Shown here piece by piece: positions 1 to 11,435 of a DNA stretch of 64,000 bases. The stretch is taken from NCBI GenBank assembly GCA_911728455.2, contig OU452225.1:2591501-2655500 (forward strand). Direction: 5' to 3'. Origin of the DNA: Marthasterias glacialis. Lineage: Eukaryota > Echinodermata > Asteroidea > Forcipulatida > Asteriidae. A model generated the notes under the pieces. That model had not been told where the DNA came from, made no database searches, and saw only the letters and a program-made list of their open reading frames with translations. The first letter of the stretch is position 1. Each line of letters begins with the position of its first letter. A program made the position numbers and the translations under genes.

Positions 1-45
1 TCTGATGCCCTTAACCGCTCTGCCACCACGCGCCATTGGCTCTTA
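1..45 (-). repeat. tRNA-like SINE head, truncated at window edge
   Basis: Read on the minus strand, the segment contains TGGCAGAGCGGTTAAGG, which fits the A box of a Ser/Leu-type tRNA. Only the 5' half is inside the window, so a true tRNA gene cannot be excluded. Many SINEs with tRNA-like heads occur in the window, which makes a SINE fragment more likely. Confidence 0.4.
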
Positions 46-899
46 TTTGGAAGCAGCACTATTCATGCAATATTTCCTTCACACTGCTGCAATCCTTGGT
101 CCCCATGGTTGCAAATCTCACTTGTTTTTTCCCCCCATTGGAGCCAAAAATGCTTGACAGTAGACCATGCTTTGGAAGAGTACACCCTGATTGCCAATAC
201 TCTCGGTAGAATCATTCCAAAAATACAGCTGACGACTGTTGTCTGGTCACCCAAATTTGGGAGGGGGGGAAGGACAGGGGCTTGTAATACAACCTACGCA
301 CCACTCTCTTTAAATAGTCTATTAAGAGGATGTGATTTATGTCCAAACGGTGTATAAATAACTATGTTGATGTCAGTGAAGGCAAGGGTAATAAAAGAAG
401 CTGTCTGTTGTAATATGTGACAGGTGCCTGCGATATGATTGATAGACATTCGTAGACCAGCGGATCATATTCTTAACTTACATAACTGTAACCCAATACC
501 CAAGACTGTTCCAGCTCAACAGGGCGTACGATGATGCACGGCTATAAATACCAACAGAGCACATACTTCAAACAAGTTGTTGTCACGGTTACAACCCGAC
601 CCACGTCATCAATCGGTGCAGCAACCAGTGTGTGCTGTAACTGCGCCCGGGGTCAGAGCGGGGTCGCGGCCTTTGACCTCATTACTTTTATAAACAAAAG
701 CAGCTTTATTTGACCAAGCGCTGTGATTTAGGAGCGGGATTAATTGTCTGCAGGCCAGATTTCATGGAATGGTTGGTACTTGGTGCTGCCTTGTTTTTTG
801 CCGGATCGTGATTTATCAAGGTGAGGGTGCTTCTATCCATTGAAGGAGTAAACAAAACAAAAACAAAACTGCCAGAGTCTAGTTGAATTATATTCTTTT
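46..899. other. non-coding, nothing recognised
   Basis: Only short, unrelated open frames occur and none resembles a known protein or has matching splice sites. No RNA gene or clear repeat was seen. Confidence 0.5.
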
Positions 900-1104
900 A
901 CAATGGTACCAGCTCTGGCCCAAATGTTAAGCCAAAAATGCTGCGTGGCAAATTTCTTTGCTTAGCAAGAAATGAGTGGGCCACCAGTTGTAACAAGGTG
1001 AACTTCATGGAATGTTGGCTGGTAATCTGTTTCTGCTAAGTGAGATTTTGATGTGCTTAGCAAGTTTTTGTGCTGGCAGGTTTCATGAAATTGGGCCCTT
1101 GGTT
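900..1104. mobile_element. short inverted-repeat element, GGGCCCAATTTCAT family
   Basis: The right end reads ATGAAATTGGGCCCTT, preceded by the TTTGCTTAGCAAG and TGCTAAG words typical of this family. Closely related copies lie at 17010-17170, 17497-17690, 17691-17886, 63105-63355 and 63780-63978. The left end is degenerate. A weaker related fragment continues at about 1310-1445. No coding capacity; probably a non-autonomous DNA transposon. Confidence 0.55.
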
Positions 1105-1828
1105 TTTGAAATTGTTTTAGTATTATTTTTTTCTGGTGTAAAGTACTGAGATATTTTCTTGTGTGACATAAGAATGATGTACTTTCAGATGCCTTCTTTG
1201 CTGTGCTGTGAAGAGACTTGCGTTTATATCTCGCCATGTTCTGTTTCTGCACATTGGGGCAGGTTTCTATCCCTTCTGTAGCCACCTCGAGTGGCCTTTG
1301 CTTTGGGCCTTGTGATGGGCCAATTGCATTAAAAAAAAACAAAAAAAATGTTGGTCAAAGGTTTGAGATTTTTCTATGCTTGGCAAGTTTTTGTGCAAGT
1401 AAGCATGTCAAATTGTTGCTTAGCATACAAAGGGTAGCCGACCAAAATGCCTTGTGATATTTTAACTGTTTGTGACTGGTTCCGTGTTAATTTCTCGTTG
1501 CTTCAGCTTTCTGATATTTTTTTCGTTCTCACCCGGGGAATTAATTTTCAGAATTTTGTTGTTGAGAATATCGTCATCACGATGAAACCATGACTTTGAA
1601 GATAACTTTATAACAGCAGAAGGTGTAGAACTAATTCTGCAGAGCTAAAAACTAAGCATCAGGAGGAACAGATCAAGGAATCCAAGTGCTAAACTTTGGT
1701 TTCCCGCAGATGGTTTCTGAAGTCAGAATGTCTCGTCCTTTAGTACAAGGATGCTTGTGCAACTAGTCTTAATTGGGAACTTGGCCTGGATTTTTTGTAA
1801 CAAATGGATTTGGTGTTTTGTTTGTCCT

Positions 1829-2180
1829 TCTGATTCCATTTTATTTATTATTATTGTTATTATTTTTTTCATATTTTTATTTATTTAGTTAGTTATTATA
1901 TTTTATTTTAATTTAATTAACTACTTGATTTTTGTATTTATGTTATCTATTTCAGTTTTATTTTCTATTTATTTTTTACTGTTTTATTACTATTTTTTGT
2001 TTCATTTTTTTGTATATTCAGTTATTATACTCAGACTTTTATTATACATGTACTTTATATTTTAATTATTTAACTAATTTATTATTTATAATTTTTTTTA
2101 TTGTTTGTAGTTTTGTTAGTTCTCAATCTTTTTTTTTTTTTCAGTTTAATTTTCCTAATTAATTTATTTATTTTATTTCA
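1829..2180. repeat. T/A-rich low-complexity block
   Basis: About 350 bp composed almost entirely of T and A, with TTTAT, TTATT and poly-T runs. The 76-codon open frame inside it codes for little besides Phe, Tyr, Leu and Ile and is a compositional artefact. Confidence 0.8.
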
Positions 2181-2711
2181 AATGTACCTCCCTCTCTAAA
2201 TTTCTTTGGAACTGGTTACAGTTTTGGTTGATTTGAAGTGGTCTGTTAACAAAAATCGTTGGCTAAGATCTTTGGTTTTGGAGAGACCAAGTTTTGCGAC
2301 TGTCTTCACGACATTGTACACGTAGCTTCACACCTCTGTATTTGGTGTGCTTTATATCGCTTTGGTGTACTTTATTTCACCTTTATTCTTATACAAGTTT
2401 TTAAGAAAGCAACCTTGATCCATGAACCCGACTGAAACTGAGATCACTGAGGTTTTGTTTGTTTGAAGAAATGAAATTGTCTGCCAGTTGAGATTGTGCA
2501 CTGGTCAGTCTTGACAGGTTCGTCTACAGCTCTGCAGTGACCCTGCGGGCGATTCCTGTCATGCACCGATCCATTACAGCATTGATTGGATTTGACATGC
2601 AATGATTTGGATTTGTTGGTAAAAGTGAGACAAGTCTAAAGGGGGGGGGGGTGGGTGTGGTGGGGGCTTCAAAGGAGCAATCAAATCTGACCATGACTGA
2701 GTTTCAGGTAC

Positions 2712-3150
2712 AGGGTCATCATTATTATTATTTGTTCGGCCACTGATTCAAGAAAACAAATTAATTGTCATTATTATTATTTGTTTGGCCGTGGATTTAA
2801 GAAAACAACATTAACTGTCATTATTATTTGTTTGGCCATTGATTCAAGAAAACAACATTAATTGTTATTATTATTTGTTTGGCCATTGATTCAAGAAAAC
2901 AACATTAACTGTCATTATTATTTGTTTGGCCGTGGATTTAAGAAAACAACATTAACTGTCATTATTATTTGTTTGGCCATTGATTCAAGAAAACAACATT
3001 AACTGTCATTATTATTTGTTCGACCATTTGATTCAAGAAAACAACAATGATTGTTGTCATTATTATTTGTTCGACCATTTGATTCAAGAAAACAACAATG
3101 ATTGTTGTCATTATTATTTGTTCGGCCATTGATTTAAGAAAACAACATAC
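2712..3150. repeat. 47-bp tandem repeat
   Basis: About nine head-to-tail copies of a roughly 47-bp unit that starts CATTATTATTTGTTTGGCC and ends AAGAAAACAACATTAACTGT. Copies differ by a few substitutions (GGCCATTG, GGCCGTGG, GACCATTTG), so the array is old enough to have diverged. It ends about 50 bp before the element at 3206. Confidence 0.85.
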
Positions 3151-3205
3151 AACTCGCAGTTGAAAGCGCCCTCATGTGGTCAAGAATAAGGTCAATTGTC
3201 ATTAA

Positions 3206-3433
3206 AGGGGCTGTGTCGTCATGATCTTAGTCTGCCTGTTTCTGGGCCCAGAAACATGACCTCTCACCCAGTTATTGCACGCACCCCGCCTCGACCATCA
3301 TATCACAAAGGGCGCCGTCATTATTATTCTGTGGTGTGACCGCCACTCGCGCGCGTGTGTGTGCAATAACAGATTGGGACGCCATAATTCAGTCTAGCCA
3401 CAGACTCGCTGTGATCATGACGACACAGCCCCT
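3206..3433. mobile_element. 228-bp inverted-repeat element with TTAA flanks
   Basis: The ends are perfect inverted repeats, AGGGGCTGTGTCGTCATGAT on the left and its complement on the right. TTAA directly abuts both ends (3202-3205 and 3434-3437), as for piggyBac-type insertions. The interior is non-coding. The TTAA duplication is seen; the superfamily is inference. Confidence 0.75.
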
Positions 3434-3679
3434 TTAAAGGTATGAGGAGTCATTGGTTTTAGATATCTCTAAATGAGGCACAGGTTAGGGATAAACTTAT
3501 GAAACTCAAAAGAGTCTTCTTTGGTGTTTTGGTATTCCCCAGTGAGTCACAAGTGAGGGATGCAGCTAAGTTTGGTCACAATCGACTACAGAATATCGGA
3601 AGCATACGTGAATTTTCATTATTGGTTTTGGATATCCCCAAAGTGGGCACAGGCTGTCAAAGTTTGGCAACAATTGTAG

Positions 3680-4000
3680 GCATGTTGTGGCCGAGTGGTT
3701 AAGAGTACTAGGTTCAAGCTCTGGTGTTTCCGATCAGCAGAGTATGGGTTTGAGTCCGGGTCTTGACACTAGTATCTTTAAGCAAGACACTTTTCCATTT
3801 TTGCTTCATCCTTCAGATGGGATGTAAAGCCGTTGGTCCCGTGTGTTGAATTGTGTAATGCCTGTAAAAGAACCCAGTGCACTTTTCGTAAAGAGAACGG
3901 GTTTGCCCCGGTGTTTCTGGCATGGTCTGGCAGCAATATGCGCCACCTCACCTTGTATCCCTTTCAAGGTGTTGTATTATGGTCGCTTCGTCATAAAATC
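3680..4000 (+). repeat. tRNA-headed SINE
   Basis: The head has an A box (TGGCCGAGTGGTTAAG) and a B-box-like GGGTTTGAGTCCGG. A shared body follows, with the words AAGCAAGACACTT, GATGGGATGTAAAGCCG and TTTGCCCCGGTGTTTCTGGC. The tail reads CACCTTGTATCCCTTTCAAGG. The same body recurs at 8880, 10680, 12035, 30192, 31150 and 36240. The two short open frames inside are not genes. Confidence 0.85.
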
Positions 4001-4261
4001 ATTCGTAACAATCTCCACTCCTCCAGATTTGATCATTCGGCGCCAGGAGTGTGATTTATGACAGACATGGCACATTATAAATGAACACTATTATTAACAA
4101 TCGGCCACAGAATATTGGTGTTTTGTCATTTTGTGCACATTCATATAATGCATCATTCAATGTGACAAAGCAATATAAGAACAAATGGGTAGGTGAAAAA
4201 CCTTTTCTACGTGGCACCACCACAAAATGTCTGAATTGCAACTAAGATCAGTTCAGTTTAA

Positions 4262-4609
4262 AGCCCAAGCTCAACATTGGTGAGAAAAAAAAACCCATAA
4301 ATGTTCACAGATTTACATGTACCTTACATGGTGTAAAGATAATGATGGTAGAAAACTTTCCTTGAAATAACTCTGCCTGAAGTAAATCGTAAATGAAATA
4401 AGATCCAAAATTAGTTTGCGTCTCGGTGAGGCGAAAACTCTGCCTTTAGGAATGCGTACAAACATGCTGAATGCATTTTTACCTTTGTCTCGCAAATGAA
4501 TGAATGAAATGAGCTGAAATGTTCACAAGTTGGTTTTATGACGTATATCTTGATTTGTGCAAAGAACGGAAGCATTTACAGTCAGTTTTACCAATGTTGA
4601 GTTGGGGCG
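4262..4609. mobile_element. 348-bp MITE, CTCAACATTGGT family, copy A
   Basis: Terminal inverted repeats of about 20 bp (left AGCCCAAGCTCAACATTGGT, right the complement with two or three changes). TTAA flanks both sides (4258-4261 and 4610-4613). Full-length relatives are at 26848-27203 and about 45839-46218. The interior has a conserved GTCTCGGTGAGGCGAAAACT segment and no coding capacity. A TTAA target site suggests piggyBac-type mobilisation. Confidence 0.85.
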
Positions 4610-4619
4610 TTAACTGTAC

Positions 4620-6060
4620 CTGTATAGAGTAACCACCTGTCCAAAAAACTAGCAAACCTCTTTTTAGTTGAGCAGATTTATAAAGGAAAACGTTTCTTCC
4701 GGATCAGAATAATTCACCGAATTAAAATGTAACAAAAGTCACTTCCTGTGCTCTGCAGTGAAAACCCACTTGACCCATTTGTCAACTTGTTTTGCCAAGT
4801 TGTAATGAAAAAAATGTTTCAAACGTGAACAGTAGAAATCTGACAGGTATTGTCCGGTTTTGATTGATGTTATGCAGAATGTTGCATCAGGAGAGGGAAA
4901 CAAAATACAAAGTATTTGGAGCGTAGGCGGGTAGACATTATGTTTATCTGATACAAGAGCCAGGATAGTTCACAAATGATGCGGTCGTTGAACCGATGTT
5001 TACTGCTGAAACGCCGTTCGGATTGTTGAACTCCCCCTGTTGCCAGGGTTGCTGGGCCTACCTGAGTTCCTCTCACACATACCCCCTCTCTCTCTCTTCG
5101 TCGGGGCAAATAAAGAGAAATATTTGGGGGAATTGTGCCGTTGATACAAGCATGGAATTTGGCTGCCAGTCCCAAGTATGCCATGAGAAAGATATTTGGC
5201 TATAGGGCCATCGCAGAATTGTCCCTTGAAAAAAAAATTTTTTTTTTTCAAAATGGATACCGGTGCTTGTTATTCTGCTTATTATTGTGGTTTATTTCAT
5301 AAAAAAAATCGAAACATGCGGTCCAAAGGCCAAAATCGCTTCAATGTACAAAGGTTTGTAGTATGAATTAAAAAGTGAAAAAGCTGTCGTCTACCTGCCC
5401 GACTATCTCTGTCAACTCCTTCTGTAATTATTTGTTGGTGTTTGATCATGGCTGGCTTTTAATCCTATATCAAGACGGCTGAATCAAGCTTAGATTCATG
5501 GCTGGTTGGTAGCACAATGGAGCGTTGATTTCCGCAGAGCATTATCGGAGTCAACAGGACTGTTAAAGTATGTTGAGTGTACAGAGAACTTCTATCCGAG
5601 CTGGGAGGGCCATGGAGCTGACCCAGCCGGTATTGTTAGGCTATCAATTCACACCACCACTCTTTAATATGTTCCAGTCCCCCCCAGGCATATTCTTAGA
5701 AATATTTTTGGCCTCGGATATTTATTTCAATTTTTTTGTTCCAGCGTCTTTCTGAAAACCTTTGTTTAGAAATGTGGATTGTGATCAACACATATTATTG
5801 GAGGAGGGAGGGGGGGGGGATAGCAGAAGCTGGAGACATAAGTGTATCTTTTATGTAAGGGTCCCAAGAATTGAAAGAATTGTTGTTAAAGTTGTTGACG
5901 GCTGGTTGTTTTTGTTGTTGTTGTTGTCAAGTCACCACTTTGTTTGCTTACAAGACAAACACCCTGTTCTTATAATCAGGCAACTTCAACTGAAATTGCC
6001 CCCTCTTCAAATATCTGCGCGCTCTTATTGCCCCCCAGCAAAAATATGCTGTATACGCCG
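4620..6060. other. non-coding, nothing recognised
   Basis: Only scattered short open frames are present and none resembles a protein family. No splice-consistent exon, RNA gene or clear element was seen. Confidence 0.5.
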
Positions 6061-6067
6061 CTGCCTC

Positions 6068-7415
6068 TCACCCTTGTCCAGCCCTTCTTGTCCTTGTCCA
6101 GCCCTTCTTGTCCTTGTCCAGCCCTTCTTGCCCTTCTCCAGCCCTTCTTGCCATTCTCCAGCCTTTCTTGCCCTTCTCCAGCCGTTTTTGTCCTTGTCCA
6201 GCCTTTCTTCCTTGTCCAGCCTTTCTTGTCCTTGTCCAGCCTTTCTTGCCCTTCTCCAGCCCTTCTTGCCCTTCTCCAGCCCTTCTCCAGCCCTTCTTGC
6301 CCTTCTTGCCCTTCTCCAGCCCTTCTTGCCCTTCTTGCCCTTCTCCAGCCCTTCTTGCCCTTCTCCAGCCTTTCTTGCCCTTCTCCAGCCTTTCTTGTCC
6401 TTGTCCAGCCCTTCTTGTCCTTGTCCAGCCTTTCTTGCCCTTGTCCAGCCCTTTTTGCCCTTCTCCAGCCTTTCTTGCCCTTCTCCAGCCTTTCTTGCCC
6501 TTCTCCAGCCTTTCTTGTCCTTGTCCAGCCCTTCTTGTCCTTGTCCAGCCTTTCTTGTCCTTGTCCAGCCCTTCTTGCCCTTCTCCAGCCCTTCTTGCCC
6601 TTCTCCAGCCTTTCTTGTCCTTGTCCGGCCCTTCTTGTCCTTGTCCAGCCCTTCTTGTCCTTGTCCAGCCCTTCTTGTCCTTGTCCAGCCTTTCTTGCCC
6701 TTGTCCAGCCTTTCTTGCCCTTCTCCAGCCCTTCTTGCCCTTCTCCAGCCCTTCTCCAGCCCTTCTTGCCCTTCTTGCCCTTCTCCAGCCCTTCTTGCCC
6801 TTCTTGCCCTTCTCCAGCCCTTCTTGCCCTTCTCCAGCCTTTCTTGCCCTTCTCCAGCCTTTCTTGTCCTTGTCCAGCCCTTCTTGTCCTTGTCCAGCCT
6901 TTCTTGCCCTTGTCCAGCCCTTTTTGCCCTTCTCCAGCCTTTCTTGCCCTTCTCCAGCCTTTCTTGCCCTTCTCCAGCCTTTCTTGTCCTTGTCCAGCCC
7001 TTCTTGTCCTTGTCCAGCCTTTCTTGTCCTTGTCCAGCCCTTCTTGCCCTTCTCCAGCCCTTCTTGCCCTTCTCCAGCCTTTCTTGTCCTTGTCCGGCCC
7101 TTCTTGTCCTTGTCCAGCCCTTCTTGTCCTTGTCCAGCCTTTCTTGCCCTTGTCCAGCCCTTTTTGCCCTTCTCCAGCCTTTCTTGCCCTTCTCCAGCCT
7201 TTCTTGCCCTTCTCCAGCCTTTCTTGTCCTTGTCCAGCCCTTCTTGTCCTTGTCCAGCCTTTCTTGTCCTTGTCCAGCCCTTCTTGCCCTTCTCCAGCCC
7301 TTCTTGCCCTTCTCCAGCCTTTCTTGTCCTTGTCCGGCCCTTCTTGTCCTTGTCCAGCCCTTCTTGCCCTTCTCCAGCCCTTCTTGCCCTTCTCCAGCCT
7401 TTCTTGTCCTTGTCT
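6068..7415. repeat. pyrimidine-rich 20-bp minisatellite with 240-bp higher-order repeat
   Basis: About 65 copies of a 20-bp unit with two main forms, CCAGCCCTTCTTGCCCTTCT and CCAGCCCTTCTTGTCCTTGT, plus a few shortened units. Units are arranged in larger blocks: 6901-7140 and 7141-7380 match over at least 200 bp. The unit has no stop in several frames and 20 is not a multiple of 3, so long open frames exist in both orientations (up to about 550 codons). They have Leu-Pro-Phe-Ser or Lys-Gly-Gln periodicity and no conserved domain. Confidence 0.95.
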
Positions 7416-7744
7416 AACCACTCTTGACCTTGTGTACCCTCCCTCTTGCCCTCCTGTACCTCCCTCTTGCCCCTGTCTATCCCTGCTTGTCCGTGCTCGG
7501 CTGTCAATAACCAAACCATAACCCGGATCACTTCTAAAAATACCCTCCCTCGCCCAGAACACCTCTCCCAGCCATGCTACGAGAGAACACTTCCCTCAGG
7601 ACTAAACAGCCGATTGATTTCAAAACATTCCAGTATTGAGGTTTTGCAAAAATTATTTTGTTTAATGTGGCGAACATTTTGTATAACTTTGTGAAGGTTT
7701 CTGGTTTAAGTGATGTTCATAATGCCCACGGTAGTCTTGTGGTT

Positions 7745-7835
7745 CAATAATTTATTTATTTATTTCCTTTATTTACCCAGGGTTAGCCAAATCAGTGGTA
7801 ATACTGGTTTTCATTCGAGCCCTGCATTTTAAAAC
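7745..7835 (-). mobile_element. 3' end fragment of a non-LTR element
   Basis: On the minus strand the segment ends with ACCCTGGGTAAATAAAGGA followed by an AATA/AAAT-rich tail, a common form for LINE or LINE-dependent SINE 3' ends. A related minus-strand end is at about 50165-50285. The reverse-transcriptase part is absent. Confidence 0.45.
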
Positions 7836-8880
7836 ATTAAATATATATATACATATAAAATAATACAACCATTACATAACATTGCTTTACAAAAGTGTAA
7901 AATGTGCATTATGAAACTTACAATAAAAAGCAAAAGCAAATTTATCAGAAAAACGTTAAAATAGAACAGAATGCTGCTAAAGGTTTTTCGTAAGATCAAG
8001 CAAAAGTAAAAGATAAAAGAACAGTTAAAAATAAATAAAATTCGGACTATAGTATATTAGATGTACATAGATAATAGTATATAGATGTTATGATGAGTTA
8101 TTTCAGGAGAGCTGTTTCATTTCTCGAGGAGTATTGCTCGACTTAAAAAAAAAAAACGATTGTCTGAAATAAGATCTAAAAGAATTAATGAAGGATGAAT
8201 TTGCCGCAGCCGAGCTAAAAGCAAATACATTGTCTGCGTGTAAATAAAAAAATAGTTTTAAACATTGAGTTTAACTGCATAAAAGCTTACGAATGTAACA
8301 TTGAATTAAACTGCATAAAAGCTTACGAATGTAACATTTTATTTTGGTAAATTTTTATCTCAAAGTTCCAGAGTTTAAAAAAGAGAAGCACGAACATCAA
8401 TTGGGGGTGGGGTGGGGGGGGGGGGGCATCCTCTATAGTTATGCCACTGCATCTTGAACCAATACAAAATTTTGTAACTTAAACAAAAAGGTCGTTTGTC
8501 TAACAGTGGTTAAACTTCTTGTCCGAGGTGACCAGGGAGCCAATAGTCATCTCCGTTGTGGGTTTGTAATTTGCATAGAATGATTTCATGTCCAAGTCAT
8601 TCCTGAAATGTAATCTTTCCTCCCGAGTGTTAGAAATATTTGTTCTGGGTTCAAAAGCCCTTTGGCAATACTCCGTGAAAAAACAAAACATAACAAGCCA
8701 AAGTTTGTAAAGTATCTGATACAACCACAAGTGGAGGTTTTTGGAGCAGCTTAAAGGTGTAGTCTAGGATGGGTAAATCATCCACAAACAGATTGATAAG
8801 TTTCTATCTGGCAGCTCACTGATTATGCAAATTGATACCATTACCTATCCTCCGGAGAAAGAGTTTCGTAGCAGAGCAGT
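7836..8880. other. A/T-rich non-coding stretch
   Basis: No exon or RNA gene recognised. A duplicated word, CTGCATAAAAGCTTACGAAT, occurs twice near 8276 and 8311, and there is a G-rich tract at 8404-8426. Confidence 0.5.
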
Positions 8881-9215
8881 CTAATCCGCCAAACTTAAGT
8901 TCTGTAGTTTATAGAATGTGGTTTCGAATCCCGGCCTGGCCAGTCGCAACACTTGTGTCCTTGAGCAAGACACTTTACCATAACTGCTTCATCCTCGGAT
9001 GGGACGTTTAGTTGTAGGTCCCATGTACTAGGATGGGTAGTGCACGTTAAAGAACCCAGAACACTTATTGAAAAAGAGTAGGGGTTTACCCCGGTGTTTC
9101 TGGTTCAGATAGCAAGCATCCTTATCTACAGGTTTCCTCAGGCTTCTGAGCTACAGTAATTAAGTTCGCTTTTGAGGCATCCTTGGTTTCATTACCAGAA
9201 ATTATTAAATAATAA
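8880..9215 (+). repeat. tRNA-derived SINE, degenerate head
   Basis: B-box-like GGTTTCGAATCCCGG, then the shared body CCTTGAGCAAGACACTTTACC, GATGGGACGTTTAG and TTTACCCCGGTGTTTCTGG. The 3' part (AAGCATCC..., GAGGCATCCTTGGTTTCATT) matches the minus-strand copy at 36240-36535, so the two share a tail subtype. An ATA/ATAATA tail follows. Confidence 0.75.
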
Positions 9216-9574
9216 TAATAATAATCAAGGTTCTCCCCATGCACAAGCTAGCGTATCGGGCCGATACGCGCAAACTACGGGCCGATACGCAGAAATTACG
9301 GTCGATACACCCCCAAAAAATATATATATATATATATATTTATTTTTATTTTTTTTTTTTTAGATTTTAATATCAAATTTACAAAAATTCTAACAAAAAC
9401 CATTTTAAATGCTCCATATTGCACAGTAGAGCTTTTCAAACCAAACAAGAACATTAAATAAAAACATTCCAAGGACCTGCTACCAATTCAGCGTGCTTCG
9501 GCCACACTTTCAAAATTTGGGTCCAGAATGACCCACAGTTTTGAAAAATCCTGGGGAGAACCCTAATATTGTTG

Positions 9575-9985
9575 AGGCCTTTTCACACTAAAAAAAAATT
9601 GCCGTGTTGGACACGGGTCCCATCCATGTTGAATTGGCTCACCTTTTCACACTACAACATTTCAATCCGGCGTTGACCCGTGCAAAGACCTCATTTCATT
9701 TCATTTATTTCATTTATTAATTCCTCAGGTAAAACAGACAAAGTGCACAGTAGTTTATGTACACTTTGTTTGTTTTACCTGAGGAATTAATAAATGAAAT
9801 AAATGAAATGAAATGAGGTCTTTGCGATCCGTGTCGAAAATTCCAACGCGTGTAACCCAAAGCTTACATTCGTAGAACAGTGTGAACGCTGAGCGGATTG
9901 AACTGGATTGAATCGGAGTCAATACGGGGTCGGACCCGTGTAGATTTCAACACTTGTAGAAAGTTACCTAGTGTGAAAAGGTCTT
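9575..9985. mobile_element. 411-bp inverted-repeat element containing a hairpin
   Basis: The ends are inverted copies: AGGCCTTTTCACACTA at 9575-9590 and TAGTGTGAAAAGGTCTT at 9969-9985. Non-coding interior. A separate long hairpin (9682-9825) sits in the middle. Confidence 0.75.
9682..9825. repeat. 68-bp-arm hairpin
   Basis: Positions 9682-9749 pair with 9758-9825 with only two mismatches and an 8-nt loop. The arm starts GCAAAGACCTCATTTCATTT. This near-perfect palindrome lies inside the inverted-repeat element 9575-9985 and may be a younger insertion or an internal duplication. Confidence 0.9.
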
Positions 9986-10679
9986 TAGAGTTAAGAAAAT
10001 AGCATTTGAAGACCTTCACGATCACTGTCTCTTATTTCAATTGCCGCAGTTAAAATGAGTGTGTACTGCTGGTATGAAAGTTTCGGACATAACGTAAACC
10101 ATTTTCGTGGTTATTACTGTGAAAATGGAATCGCCTGATTTGATGAAATAATTGCCACTGTAGTTTCTTTCCCCTGAGGGTTCTTTCAGCCAGTTTTTGC
10201 TGCCGACAAATAATTTGTAAATTTATGGAGGTTGGAAGAAATTCCCAATTAAGACCTTTGGAAAACTCCCGTTTTAATGAGAGCTGACAGGATGTGAGTT
10301 TGGTCACTAATAGTCTGTCACCTTAAGGTTAGGCTAGCTGTGCTATCTGGATACTGTGAAAATAACAAGCTCTATTGTTGTCTTAATTTTCATTTTTTAT
10401 TTTATTTTGTTTGTCTTTGTTTGTGTTCTTCGATGTTTGCTTTCAACATGAAGTATTCATAGTTTTTATGACATCATCAGCATAATAAAGAACCCCCCCC
10501 ATTCCTTTAAAATCGTTTGCACACTAAATAGACAAAACCACAGTGACATAAAATTCCTGGGGAATTTCAACCCCACCGCCACCCCATGTTTCTTTCACAC
10601 TTTGCAGTTTTCCTGAAAAAAAAATTAATGCTCATTAATAACAAAATAACAAGCTCTGTTGTTGTCTTAATTAATGTCC

Positions 10680-11030
10680 CAGACAGTTAGCTCAACAGGA
10701 GAGCCACTGGTAGTATTGCCAAGTTAAGCACCATTGACTGTGGTTAGTAAATGGATGGGAGACCACTCCAAGTACTGTTATGGTTGGTGGCTTGTCTGGG
10801 ACATGATAGAGCTTTGTAATATCGAGCTCACGTTATTCGGATGGGACGTAAAACTGTAGGTCCTGTGCACATAAAAAGAAAAAAAGAGAAGGGGCTTTCC
10901 CCGGTGTTTCTGGTTTGGCTGCTTAATGCGCCACCTCTGAGCATGTTTGGAGCATAGATTATACACATTGTAATGCGCATTTGATCATATTGATATGGAA
11001 TTTGCGCAAGGAAAAATGGAAAACTATTAT
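10680..11030 (+). repeat. 5S-rRNA-headed SINE
   Basis: The head (about 10705-10790) contains CCAAGTTAAGCACC, GTGGTTAGTAAATGGATGGG and AGACCACTCC, in the order and spacing of the internal promoter half of 5S rRNA. It is joined to the body also found after tRNA-like heads (CGGATGGGACGTAAAACTGT, TTTCCCCGGTGTTTCTGG). It is too divergent and lacks the 5' half, so it is a SINE and not a 5S gene. Confidence 0.75.
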
Positions 11031-11254
11031 TATGCTAACCCAGGGGGGTTACCTTGCTTACATCCCTGCTTCCAAGCAGGGATGGGTATTTCCAGGGGAG
11101 TCTGCAAGGGTTAGTAATCCAAGTGTGAATAAGTCGACAGCCTAATTTTTCCCAGGAAATTTGTTATGTGTTAAAAAAGTGGCTAGAGATTGTTGATTTT
11201 TCATTTATGGTTCGGGAGCAATATAATAAGCACCTGCAGCCAAAACAGCGCTAA

Positions 11255-11435
11255 TCATTCACATCAACAATCTCTACCCTCGCAGGTACCCATTTACTCC
11301 TGGGTGATGAGAAGCAATTATAGTATAGTGGACACAAGTGTCACGACCAGGATTCGAACCCACACTCCTGTGACCTATAGCCACCGAAACTTGAGTTTGA
11401 TGTGCTAGACAGCTCGGGCACGACACGCCACAAAT
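11255..11435 (-). repeat. tRNA-headed SINE, second body type
   Basis: On the minus strand it has GTGGGTTCGAATCCTGGTCG (B box) and GTGACACTTGTGTCC. A different end follows (CACCCAGGAGTAAATGGGTA, then GAGATTGTTGATGTGAA), which also occurs in the plus-strand copy at 35590-35765. Confidence 0.7.

Noticed and set aside
1932..2162. 76-codon Phe/Tyr/Leu-rich frame
   Set aside because: Low-complexity T/A sequence; looks like a membrane protein only through composition.
5762..7562. Open frames of 440-550 codons on both strands
   Set aside because: They follow from a stop-free 20-bp repeat read in many frames; no domain, no splice support, and both strands are equally open.
10700..10800. 5S rRNA gene
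   Set aside because: Only the 3' promoter half is present, it is diverged, and it is fused to a SINE body.
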